In this document: one piece after another, positions 7,001-13,646 of the stretch
How positions within the stretch are numbered: position 1 is the stretch's first letter
Layout: every line of letters begins with the position of its first letter
Assembly (NCBI GenBank): GCA_017857825.1
Contig: JAFMCK010000006.1
Span: forward strand, 1-32,288
Direction of reading: 5' to 3'
DNA from: Rhodospirillales bacterium
Lineage (GTDB): Bacteria; Pseudomonadota; Alphaproteobacteria; Rhodospirillales; Casp-alpha2
Length of the DNA stretch: 32,288 nucleotides
Made by a program: the position numbers and the translations under genes
Notes under the pieces: generated by a model
The model's input: the letters and a program-made list of their open reading frames with translations, nothing else
Told to the model about the DNA's origin: nothing
The model's database searches: none

Positions 7001-8214
7001 AAATTGTTCGGATATTGATCGCAACGACGGGTGGTGTCGTCGCGATTGATCGAATAACCGCCGAGCGCGCGCCGCAATCCATGGTGTGCCTGAAGCGCAC
7101 CTCGCAGGTGCTGCCGATCAGCGGTGCCTACGACGATTTTGTCCGTCCGGGAAGCGGTGTCATTGCGCGCGAATTCGGTGGGCAAAGTTATCGATTGGAT
7201 CTCTCGGGCGTGGTCGGCTCGGGCGAGAGCTGGCAGCTTGCCGTGTTTCTCGCACATGCCGTTTCTGAATCCAACACGCACGAACTCGCAGGGCCAGACG
7301 TTGATGCCGCGCACACGTACTTGGTCACGGGGCGGGTAAATTACGATCTCGAGGTCGAACCGGTCGAGCATATCGACGAGAAAATAGCGGCGGCTGCGCA
7401 GATATTTTCAAGTGCCGGCGACGGTGTGAGCGTGATCGTGCCGCACGGCGATAATGCGGACCGCGCGATATCGCTGCTGCGCGAAGGCGGAACGCAGGTC
7501 TATCCATGTGCGCGGATCGCCGATGCGCTGGCCGTGATCGGTTTGCTGGCAGGCACGCCGCCGGCGAAAGTTTCTCAAGCAATGATGCCGGTCGTGCGGG
7601 GCGGGCATGGCCGAACGCCTTACGGGGCATTGTTGGCCGGGGCCGCCGTTATCGGCATTTTCTGGGGCGCGCTCTCGTGGCATCAGCGTGACAACGATAT
7701 GGCGGCAGACGCCGCGGTTCCCGAACCGAGCGCCGTGGCCAAGGCCGCACCGCCGCCACCGCAATCACTCGGGCGCGTCGAGGTGTTCGGCAAATATCCG
7801 CCGTCGGGACAGCGATGTGCCAGCCTTCTGTTTTCCAAAATGGAACCGGTGATGCGTCCGTATGATCCGGCAGGCGAGCGGCCGTGTGGTTTTCGGCTTC
7901 GTATCACGCCCGAGACGCCGGCGCGGTTTGCGGGTGTCGTCGTTGCGCGAAAGTCCGGGCGGCTTATTGAAGCGGCGTCGCGTGTCGAGGGCCTGAGCGG
8001 CGATCAGCCTGTGCGCGGCGCGCTGGACCTCGACTTGGATGTACCGCTGAGACAGCGCGAAGCGATTGATTTCAGCATCTATACGATCTTTGGAGAGCAG
8101 CCGGTTGCGGCAATTGTATCGCAGTTTCGGTCGTCGGACGCCGCGACAATAAATAACCGCGATGAAAGTGCGAATATTGTCGAGACACATATCACTTTAG
8201 CGACACCTCAATAG
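6997..8214 (+). CDS. Membrane-anchored protein with Lon (S16)-like peptidase domain and C-terminal periplasmic domain
   Basis: The 405-residue protein begins with about 185 residues resembling the Lon proteolytic fold (ribosomal S5 domain 2-like). GSGESWQLAVFLAHAV lines up with Lon's GPSAGxxxxxAL around the catalytic serine (here Ser78). VEHIDEKIAAA lines up with Lon's GGLKEKLLAA around the catalytic lysine (here Lys129), followed by VSVIVPHGDN and VYPCARIADAL as in Lon's viiP..N and pV..i.eaL. No AAA+ ATPase domain is present. A membrane helix (about 209-227), a short Pro/Ala linker and a beta-rich C-terminal domain of about 150 residues follow. The N-terminal domain would then be cytosolic. 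Peptidase activity is inferred from motif conservation only. It overlaps the upstream gene by 4 bases. Confidence 0.6.
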   Translation: MKIVRILIATTGGVVAIDRITAERAPQSMVCLKRTSQVLPISGAYDDFVRPGSGVIAREFGGQSYRLDLSGVVGSGESWQLAVFLAHAVSESNTHELAGPDVDAAHTYLVTGRVNYDLEVEPVEHIDEKIAAAAQIFSSAGDGVSVIVPHGDNADRAISLLREGGTQVYPCARIADALAVIGLLAGTPPAKVSQAMMPVVRGGHGRTPYGALLAGAAVIGIFWGALSWHQRDNDMAADAAVPEPSAVAKAAPPPPQSLGRVEVFGKYPPSGQRCASLLFSKMEPVMRPYDPAGERPCGFRLRITPETPARFAGVVVARKSGRLIEAASRVEGLSGDQPVRGALDLDLDVPLRQREAIDFSIYTIFGEQPVAAIVSQFRSSDAATINNRDESANIVETHITLATPQ

Positions 8215-8227
8215 GAAAGGCGTGTTT

Positions 8228-8356
8228 ATGGATACCGGGAAAACAGCGCGCTGTTCGATGAAAACAACAGATATTCAGCGAAATCTGGATCGCGGACGCA
8301 GGGAAACAAGTAAAGATAGTTTTGTTAAAACTAAATCTCGCATCGGTTTTTATTAA
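8228..8356 (+). CDS. Possible 42-residue basic small protein
   Basis: A short ORF, not in the track, begins 13 bases after the Lon-like gene. A purine-rich GGAAAGG lies 8 bases before its ATG. The product (MDTGKTARCSMKTTDIQRNL...) is Lys/Arg-rich with no hydrophobic segment. Spacing and Shine-Dalgarno favour translation, but composition is becoming AT-rich and no family is recognised, so it could be chance. Confidence 0.25.
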   Translation: MDTGKTARCSMKTTDIQRNLDRGRRETSKDSFVKTKSRIGFY

Positions 8357-8395
8357 TGTAAAAGCAAGATGAAAAAAGCTCTGGGTTGTGGATAA

Positions 8396-8403
8396 TTAGC
8401 TGG
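8396..8403. repeat. Left copy of 8-bp target-site duplication (TTAGCTGG)
   Basis: The 8 bases directly left of the IS inverted repeat are identical to those directly right of it at 9122-9129. Eight bases is the duplication length known for the IS1595 family. Confidence 0.95.
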
Positions 8404-9121
8404 GGGGCTGTCCCAGGTAATTAGCCCATATTCTGCTTAACCCATTGTCTCAATTAATATAATTGAATTGATGGGTCACTGTTATTAAAACGCCATTCAC
8501 ATTCCTTCAAAAATAGTCCAAAATTGACCTTTGGAACACCGTTGAATTTGCGCATCTGGCGCTTTGCCTGGTTCCAAAAAGTCTCAATACCATTGATGTG
8601 ATTTTGCTTGTCTGCGAAGAGTTCAGAATGGTTGATCCGAAAATGATGAAAATCTGAAATATCCAACACATTGTACGCTCGCCAGCTGTCTGAATAGACG
8701 ATGCTATCAGGAATGACCTTACGATTGATAATAGGGATTAAAGTTTCTGATGAGGCGTCAGGGATGATCTTCGTATAGACCTTGCCTCCGCGCTTTAACA
8801 AGCCAAATACAGGGATTTTTCCCGCAGCACCACGTCCACGCCTGCCCTTCCTCTTGCCACCGAAGTAACTTTCATCCACCTCAATCTCACCGCCAAACAT
8901 GGCCTCACTTTCAGCCTCTAGTTCCAGGGCGATGATCTCGCGCAAACGGAGAAAGTAAAAAGCCGCCGTCTTGCGATTAACACCACATAGGCTCGCCGCA
9001 GTTCGAGCCGTCGTGCCAGCAACGAAATGCTCAATCAAACGATTTTGTTTATACCTACTCAGCCTACTCTTGCGCATAGATCCCATGATAACCCAAATCC
9101 TTGGTTATCTGGGACAGCCCC
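8404..9121 (-). mobile_element. Complete IS1595-family insertion sequence (718 bp)
   Basis: The element is bounded by 13-bp perfect terminal inverted repeats (GGGGCTGTCCCAG at 8404-8416, complement at 9109-9121; pairing resumes at TAA after one mismatch). It is flanked by identical 8-bp duplications TTAGCTGG. It carries one intact transposase on the minus strand. GGGGCTG ends and 8-bp duplications are typical of IS1595 elements. The perfect duplication and intact ORF indicate recent insertion. It landed between the Lon-like gene and the downstream lipoprotein operon, where a promoter for that operon would be expected. Confidence 0.95.
8454..9086 (-). CDS. IS1595-family transposase (ISXO2-like DDE domain)
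   Basis: The 210-residue enzyme cuts and joins the ends of the surrounding insertion sequence. A helix-turn-helix-like N-terminus (TTARTAASLCGVNRKTA) is followed by the DDE catalytic core: Asp71 in EVDESYFGG, Asp133 in VYSDSWRAY, and Glu168 in HINGIETFWNQAK. A basic stretch (GGKRKGRRGRG) follows the first Asp, a hallmark of this family. Length matches complete members of the short subgroup and I see no frameshift or internal stop, so it is probably active. Codon usage is visibly more AT-rich than the neighbours, as expected for a mobile gene. Confidence 0.95.
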   Translation of the reverse strand: MGSMRKSRLSRYKQNRLIEHFVAGTTARTAASLCGVNRKTAAFYFLRLREIIALELEAESEAMFGGEIEVDESYFGGKRKGRRGRGAAGKIPVFGLLKRGGKVYTKIIPDASSETLIPIINRKVIPDSIVYSDSWRAYNVLDISDFHHFRINHSELFADKQNHINGIETFWNQAKRQMRKFNGVPKVNFGLFLKECEWRFNNSDPSIQLY

Positions 9122-9129
9122 TTAGCTGG
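9122..9129. repeat. Right copy of 8-bp target-site duplication (TTAGCTGG)
   Basis: Identical to 8396-8403. Deleting the element plus one copy would restore an uninterrupted intergenic region. Confidence 0.95.
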
Positions 9130-9219
9130 TACTTTTTACTAGTTGTATGCAACGAAGGCATAGTTACTTATTGGGACGTCTGTCTGGAGTTCGGGCATTT
9201 AACAGGGGGAGTTAGATTA

Positions 9220-9612
9220 TTGAGAGCCCTGATCACGATTTCTATGAAGTCTCCGCTAATTATTTGTGTCGTGCTGGGCTTGGCCGGTTGTGCCGCGCAG
9301 GCGAACACCGGCGGGAACACTGCCGCACCTATCACGTCGCCGGCGTATGGGCCGCAATCAAAAGTATCGGTGTTTATTCGCGGCCTTGATGACACGGCCG
9401 CGTCGTCGCTCGTTCAAGAATTGATTCAGGATCAATCCTGCCGACCGCTCCGCGTCGTCGAACGCTCTTTCGGCTATTTGGAGGTGGCGTGTAATTCGGT
9501 GGACGGCGCCGGGCGCGTCGCGAATGCGTTCCAGTCCGTTGCCAAGCAGATGGGGATCGACCTCTCTGCTTCTCACTCGGGCGATCAAGTATTGATGAGG
9601 AAGATAGACTGA
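9220..9612 (+). CDS. Small lipoprotein with ferredoxin-like-fold domain, unknown function
   Basis: A hydrophobic leader ends in a lipobox (GLAGC), so the mature protein of about 107 residues is lipidated. The track's longer ORF (from 8971) runs backwards into the IS and is not real. TTG 9220 has a good Shine-Dalgarno (AGGGGGAG) and gives 130 residues. ATG 9244 is the alternative, with a weaker site but a normal 15-residue leader. The mature domain (KVSVFIRGLDDTAASSLVQEL ... QVLMRKID) has a strand-helix-strand-strand-helix-strand pattern similar to the C-terminus of the secreted protein at 2390-3346. Two Cys (SCRPL, VACNS) may pair. Its TGA overlaps the next ATG (TGATG). It is the first gene after the insertion sequence. 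Confidence 0.75.
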   Translation: MRALITISMKSPLIICVVLGLAGCAAQANTGGNTAAPITSPAYGPQSKVSVFIRGLDDTAASSLVQELIQDQSCRPLRVVERSFGYLEVACNSVDGAGRVANAFQSVAKQMGIDLSASHSGDQVLMRKID

Positions 9613-10781
9613 TGCGTGTGATTTTCGCCAAGCTGGGATTTTCGCTGGCAATGTTGATCGTGGCAGCTGCGCCTGTAAGCGCGGCCCCGATCGAGAAGGC
9701 ATATTTCGCCGGTTTTGCGTTCATTTCCGACAATGTGGACGTCGGCGTCCGTTTTCCCTTTTCATATCAGATTTCTGAGAGCACGCCTGACAACGAACAA
9801 GATGTCCTTCAGGCGGAATTGATGAAGCGCTTGCGTGCGAATATGCCGGAAGGTTTTGAACTCGACTTCAACCAGTCTAATGACCCGGGTGCCATAACAC
9901 TCGCGTTCGCTCTTGATTGGGAAAACGTCTCGATCGTTCAGTATGGTGATGACTACAAAGTTTCGATCGATCTACACGCTCAAATATTAGCCTTCGACTT
10001 TGCTGAGAAAAAAATTATCGCTGCGCATCCGATTAGTATTCAGTTACGTGACGGTTCGAAAGAAAAGCCGACGGAGGAATATTTGGAGCGACGCGTTCGT
10101 GAGATGTACCTGACGAACATTCATGGCATAAATATTTTCGACGAGTTTGTTGCAAGGCTCAAAAATCTTGTCATCAAAGAGAAATACAGGAATTACATTC
10201 AGTTGGTGAACGTCGACCTAACGGATCGGGCGGCGAAAAAAGTGACCGAAATTTCACCCCTACGCGAAAGCGCGTTCAAGGGCTTTGTTGGTCAGCATTT
10301 CACGAAATTCCTTTCGGTAAACCAAGATGTCGCCGTGCTCCCTTTCTCCAAGGGGCAGGCGATTGGTGGTGCTATGGCCGCGAGATTTGCCGATGGATCC
10401 GTTTTTAGTTTTCAGTTGCCAGAGCCCGACTACCAGATGGAAATCGAATACACGGGTTTTGCAAGTAAGCAACTTGGTAAAAACGAAGTCAAAGAGAAGT
10501 GGCTGTATGTAACTGGCTATAGTCTCGAAGTGTCAGAGCCTCTGTCAGGCCGGAAGTATCTAAGTGGCTCGTTTCGTAACAGTACTATTGTGACAAAGAT
10601 CGCGAACGATACGAAGGGTGATCCCTGGTCATATTACCAGCAGGTGTTTTTTGAGTTATCGAACGGCTTAACAAAACAGATTTCCGAACGTTCGTCAGAC
10701 TGGTTTTCCAAACGGACGAAGACCGAGAATATTTTGGAACAACTAAAAGCTTTTGAAGGGATATTGGAGCGGTGCAGATGA
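9612..10781 (+). CDS. Secreted periplasmic hypothetical protein
   Basis: The 389-residue product has a clear signal peptide (MRVIFAKLGFSLAMLIVAAAPVSA, cleavage after SAA or ASA). The mature part is a mixed alpha/beta protein with charged, long helices and no membrane segment. A mid-region pattern (FTKFLSVNQDVAVLPFSKGQAIGGAMAARFADG) recalls the 'vAVLPF... a...' start of TolB-N/CsgG-like domains, but only loosely. Codon use is slightly more AT-rich than in the preceding gene run. The start overlaps the previous stop by one base and its 3' end overlaps the next gene by 4 bases (ATGA), so it is coupled within the CsgG/FlgT-type operon. Function is unknown. Confidence 0.7.
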   Translation: MRVIFAKLGFSLAMLIVAAAPVSAAPIEKAYFAGFAFISDNVDVGVRFPFSYQISESTPDNEQDVLQAELMKRLRANMPEGFELDFNQSNDPGAITLAFALDWENVSIVQYGDDYKVSIDLHAQILAFDFAEKKIIAAHPISIQLRDGSKEKPTEEYLERRVREMYLTNIHGINIFDEFVARLKNLVIKEKYRNYIQLVNVDLTDRAAKKVTEISPLRESAFKGFVGQHFTKFLSVNQDVAVLPFSKGQAIGGAMAARFADGSVFSFQLPEPDYQMEIEYTGFASKQLGKNEVKEKWLYVTGYSLEVSEPLSGRKYLSGSFRNSTIVTKIANDTKGDPWSYYQQVFFELSNGLTKQISERSSDWFSKRTKTENILEQLKAFEGILERCR

Positions 10782-11872
10782 TACGAATTTTGACGATAAG
10801 CCTGTGTTTGATGATTTTGGCGGTTTCCGGCGTTTCCGCGCAGGAAGTGAAAGTTAAGGGCAAAGCCACCACGAAATACGAAGGCGGCTTGTTTTCGAGC
10901 AGCCCAAGCGCCGAAATGAAGGCAAAAACCATCGAAGCCGCGAAGGCTGCGGCATGGAAGCGCTATACGGCCTCATTCAACGCCGCAAAGAAGCGCTCCT
11001 ACGAGGCAATGGAGCCCCAGTTCCTGGGTTCGTTGGACGATTACATCGTGGATTACAGCATAATCGATGAGATGTCCGACGAGTCTAGCAGCTCCTACAA
11101 CGTCGTTATTCGTATGAGTGTTGACGGTGGGGCGGTGGATTCCATGCTCAATTCGAATTCCGCTGCCGGTGCGCAGATGGGCGAAGGGAGTTACTTTGCG
11201 TTCGTCTTCGTTGCGCGTGAGGCCGCGGCTCGCACGTCGTTCAAGGCGAAAGAAACCAACATCAGCATGGCGGAAGCACAAGCGAAGTCGAAAGAGTCGA
11301 TCGCCAGCAGTGGCGGGACCACGGTCTCTGGCGCATCGGGCAAGTCGATGGCTAAAACCGTCACCGGGGGTAGCACGGTTCGTAAAGCCGATAAGGTTCA
11401 GTACCGCGCCTCGAGCTCGTCCGATATCAACGCCAAGATAAGCGAACAACTGACGGTCGCCGGCTTTGAGGTTGTCGATTATGGGGACGTCGTGAGCGAA
11501 TGCGGCGGCGCCGAACCGGCCGTTATCGCCGATGAGTTTTCGGTCGCCGACTCGGTGACGCGTCAAACCCGCAAACTGGCGATCGATGGTGCGCGCGATT
11601 GCGAGGTAAATTTCTTCGCGCTCGGGACCATGGACGTTGGCGTGAATGACATCGACCCGGTGAGCGGGCTGCAGCGTGTTTACGTTTCTGTGCGGGGTGA
11701 AGTTTGGAACATCGCCAAACGCCTGCCGAAAAAGGTCGCATCCGTCGGGCCGGTCCAATTTTCCGGATTGGGTCCCGACGCCGATGTGGCGCGTCGAAAT
11801 GCTCTTTCCCTCGCGGGGGAGCAGGCTGGATCGATTATCGTCGATCAAATGAACATGAAGAATCTACGTTAA
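10778..11872 (+). CDS. Secreted LPP20/FlgT-N-like periplasmic protein
   Basis: The 364-residue product has a signal peptide ending SVSA-QEV. The next segment (SAEMKAKTIEAAKAAAWKRYTASF ... YNVVIRMSVDGGAV) fits the LPP20/FlgT N-terminal theme: a helix of repeated 'A..eA...A' after a first strand, then an exposed strand pair. A Ser/Gly/Ala-rich insert (about 160-200) precedes a second domain with a probable TolB-N-like pattern (ISEQLTVAGFEVVDYGD). ATG 10778 is preferred to the track's GTG 10772 because GGAG then sits at normal distance and the start overlaps the upstream TGA (ATGA). Family knowledge links such proteins to outer-membrane rings or pores. The exact role is unknown. Confidence 0.65.
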   Translation: MIRILTISLCLMILAVSGVSAQEVKVKGKATTKYEGGLFSSSPSAEMKAKTIEAAKAAAWKRYTASFNAAKKRSYEAMEPQFLGSLDDYIVDYSIIDEMSDESSSSYNVVIRMSVDGGAVDSMLNSNSAAGAQMGEGSYFAFVFVAREAAARTSFKAKETNISMAEAQAKSKESIASSGGTTVSGASGKSMAKTVTGGSTVRKADKVQYRASSSSDINAKISEQLTVAGFEVVDYGDVVSECGGAEPAVIADEFSVADSVTRQTRKLAIDGARDCEVNFFALGTMDVGVNDIDPVSGLQRVYVSVRGEVWNIAKRLPKKVASVGPVQFSGLGPDADVARRNALSLAGEQAGSIIVDQMNMKNLR

Positions 11873-11916
11873 GCACTAACCATTAATCACGAATCATGAT
11901 GAGGAGATCTAAAAGA

Positions 11917-12588
11917 ATGAGAAGACTTAGGAAAATAGTGTCGACGGCTTTCGTGGCGGTGTTTTTGTCGGCAACGGCCGGCTGCGTCACGGTCCCGGGT
12001 ATGAAATCCGGCGGCGCCGTGGATGTCGATGGTCTGGTCGGCCAGGGGAACGGCATCGTTGAGCGTTATCAGTCCGCGTTGACGAACCTTTTGCAAGCGC
12101 AGGAGCTTCTGTCTGTTGCCCTCGGCATCAAAAACGCCGGTGATCGCTCTGCTGAGACGGCCAAGCTTTTGGCCGGTGGAATTGTCGATGACGAAACTCT
12201 CGAAAAGGCGACCGCAGTTACCGAAGAAAACAACAAGCTGATCGCCGCCAAAATTGCTGAGGGCAGCAACTTGGATGCTGAAAGTAAACAGAAGTATGGC
12301 GAGGCCGTCCCTTATTACTCTAAGGGCACGCTCGATGGTGCACTTTTGGTGAAAGATGCCGCTGACTATGTCACCAGCATTTCCTCGTCGAGCAGTCAGC
12401 TCGTGTCGGATCCGGCAATGTTGGGCAAGCTGAAAGAAGGTGCAGCGGCCGGTGTCTTCGTCGGCACGAAACTGCCGGGGCTGATCAACGAATGGTACGA
12501 CAACACGAAAACCCTGATCACGTTCGGTCAGGAAAACGACATCGACGTCAGCAAAGCGACTGACGTCATGGAGCAGATCGAATTGTAA
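11917..12588 (+). CDS. Lipoprotein, first of a tandem paralogous pair (WYDNTxTLITFGQEN family)
   Basis: The 223-residue product has a strongly basic n-region, a hydrophobic core and a lipobox (ATAGC, Cys23). The mature protein is largely helical, Ala/Leu/Glu-rich, and ends WYDNTKTLITFGQENDIDVS...MEQIEL. The whole mature part aligns without gaps over long stretches to the C-terminal two thirds of the next gene (shared LLAGGI, ATAxTxEN, GTL and WYDNT blocks), so the two arose by duplication. ATG 11917 is chosen over the track's 11896 because GAGGAG (11901-11906) lies 10 bases upstream and within the longer version. I know no function. Genes of this operon suggest an accessory outer-membrane lipoprotein of a CsgG/FlgT-like assembly. 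Confidence 0.75.
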   Translation: MRRLRKIVSTAFVAVFLSATAGCVTVPGMKSGGAVDVDGLVGQGNGIVERYQSALTNLLQAQELLSVALGIKNAGDRSAETAKLLAGGIVDDETLEKATAVTEENNKLIAAKIAEGSNLDAESKQKYGEAVPYYSKGTLDGALLVKDAADYVTSISSSSSQLVSDPAMLGKLKEGAAAGVFVGTKLPGLINEWYDNTKTLITFGQENDIDVSKATDVMEQIEL

Positions 12589-12595
12589 TAACGCG

Positions 12596-12636
12596 TGCCG
12601 GCAGCGTCATTGGGCGCTGTCGGCATCTCTTTTTTG
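12596..12636 (+). terminator. Intrinsic terminator or attenuator between paralogous lipoprotein genes
   Basis: TGCCGGCAGCG pairs with CGCTGTCGGCA (11 bp, one G-U) around an 8-nt loop and is followed by TCTCTTTTTTG, the classic hairpin plus T-run. Since the operon continues in the same direction after only 59 bases, it may be a partial terminator that lowers expression of the downstream genes. Confidence 0.8.
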
Positions 12637-12695
12637 CGCGCTTTTATAATTTTATTTATTTTTTTGGAAAATTCACGATGAGGGGAACCGGGGCT

Positions 12696-13583
12696 ATGAA
12701 GAAAGAAACAGCAGTGAATAAAAAGACCAACACCACTCTTGGAAGGTTGGGGCGAGGGGCAGCACTGTCCGCTCTTGTTGTGTCTTTGAGCGCCTGCCAA
12801 ACGATGGAGAATTTGGACAAGCAACTCACCAGTGTGGGCAACTCCATGCAAAGTGGCATGAAGGGGGTCATTTCGAGTGACGAAACCTCAAGCACATCGG
12901 CGCGCAAAACGTCGGTGAATGACTCATTGAACAGTTCTCAAACGCAAGAGACGGCCTCGATCTCGGGCGCTGCGCGCGCATCGGAACCTCCGAAGGAAGG
13001 CGCCGGTGAAATTACGGCCGATGTAGACACCAATAACCGGATCGTCCGGCGCTATCAGGCGGCATTGGTGTTGATGCTGCAGGCACAAACGATTTTGCAG
13101 GAAGCGCTCAAGATCGATGTTGATCGGCAAAAAGTAGAGGCTACAGCAGAGTTACTGGCGGGTGGTATCGCGGATAAAAGCGAGTTGGAGAGCGCGACGG
13201 CCCTGACCGCGGAAAACGATGCGCTGATCCGTGAAAAGCTCGATGCCGGCGTAAAGCTCGATGAACAAGGCCGTGAAAAGTATGCCGAGGCTTTGCCGGT
13301 CTATGCCTTGGGCACGCTGAACTCATCGTTGATCGTGCCCGAGGTGCTGGCATATGCAAACGAGGTGCAATCGACGATCAGCCAGATCAGCAGCAATCCG
13401 CTGATGGCATTCCGTGCCGTGTCTTTGGCGCAGGGTGCGGTGTCCGGTTTGTACGTTGCGTCCGAGCTGCCGACGTTGGTCAGCAAATGGTATGACAACA
13501 CCTCGACATTGATCACGTTCGGCCAAGAAAACGAGGTTGACGTGTCGGACGCCGAAGACGCGATGGAACAAGTTGAACTGTAA
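12696..13583 (+). CDS. Lipoprotein, second of a tandem paralogous pair, with extra N-terminal linker
   Basis: The 295-residue product has a long basic n-region, a hydrophobic core and a lipobox (SLSAC, Cys34). A Ser/Thr-rich, low-complexity linker of about 70 residues follows, probably spanning periplasm or surface space. The final 185 residues are homologous to the gene just upstream, ending WYDNTSTLITFGQENEVDVS...MEQVEL. ATG 12696 has AGGGGA 9 bases upstream. The track's ATG 12678 is an alternative with a weaker site. It is preceded by a terminator-like hairpin, so it may be expressed at a different level from its paralogue or have its own promoter in the AT-rich stretch at 12637-12677. Function is unknown. 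Confidence 0.75.
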   Translation: MKKETAVNKKTNTTLGRLGRGAALSALVVSLSACQTMENLDKQLTSVGNSMQSGMKGVISSDETSSTSARKTSVNDSLNSSQTQETASISGAARASEPPKEGAGEITADVDTNNRIVRRYQAALVLMLQAQTILQEALKIDVDRQKVEATAELLAGGIADKSELESATALTAENDALIREKLDAGVKLDEQGREKYAEALPVYALGTLNSSLIVPEVLAYANEVQSTISQISSNPLMAFRAVSLAQGAVSGLYVASELPTLVSKWYDNTSTLITFGQENEVDVSDAEDAMEQVEL

Positions 13584-13591
13584 ATCGGTCT

Positions 13592-13613
13592 CCTCTGTGC
13601 CATGGCGCAGAGG
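13592..13613 (+). terminator. Short stem-loop downstream of second paralogue
   Basis: CCTCTGTGC pairs with GCGCAGAGG (9 bp, one G-U) around a CATG tetraloop, 8 bases after the stop. There is no T-run, so it is more likely an mRNA-processing or stability hairpin than a full terminator. Confidence 0.4.
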
Positions 13614-13646
13614 CATCTTACTGAACGTGGGCGTTGGAGATTGAAA

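Noticed and set aside
8971-9243. Upstream extension of the small lipoprotein ORF through the insertion sequence
   Set aside because: These residues are antisense to the transposase and inverted repeat. The open frame was created by the insertion and does not encode the native N-terminus.
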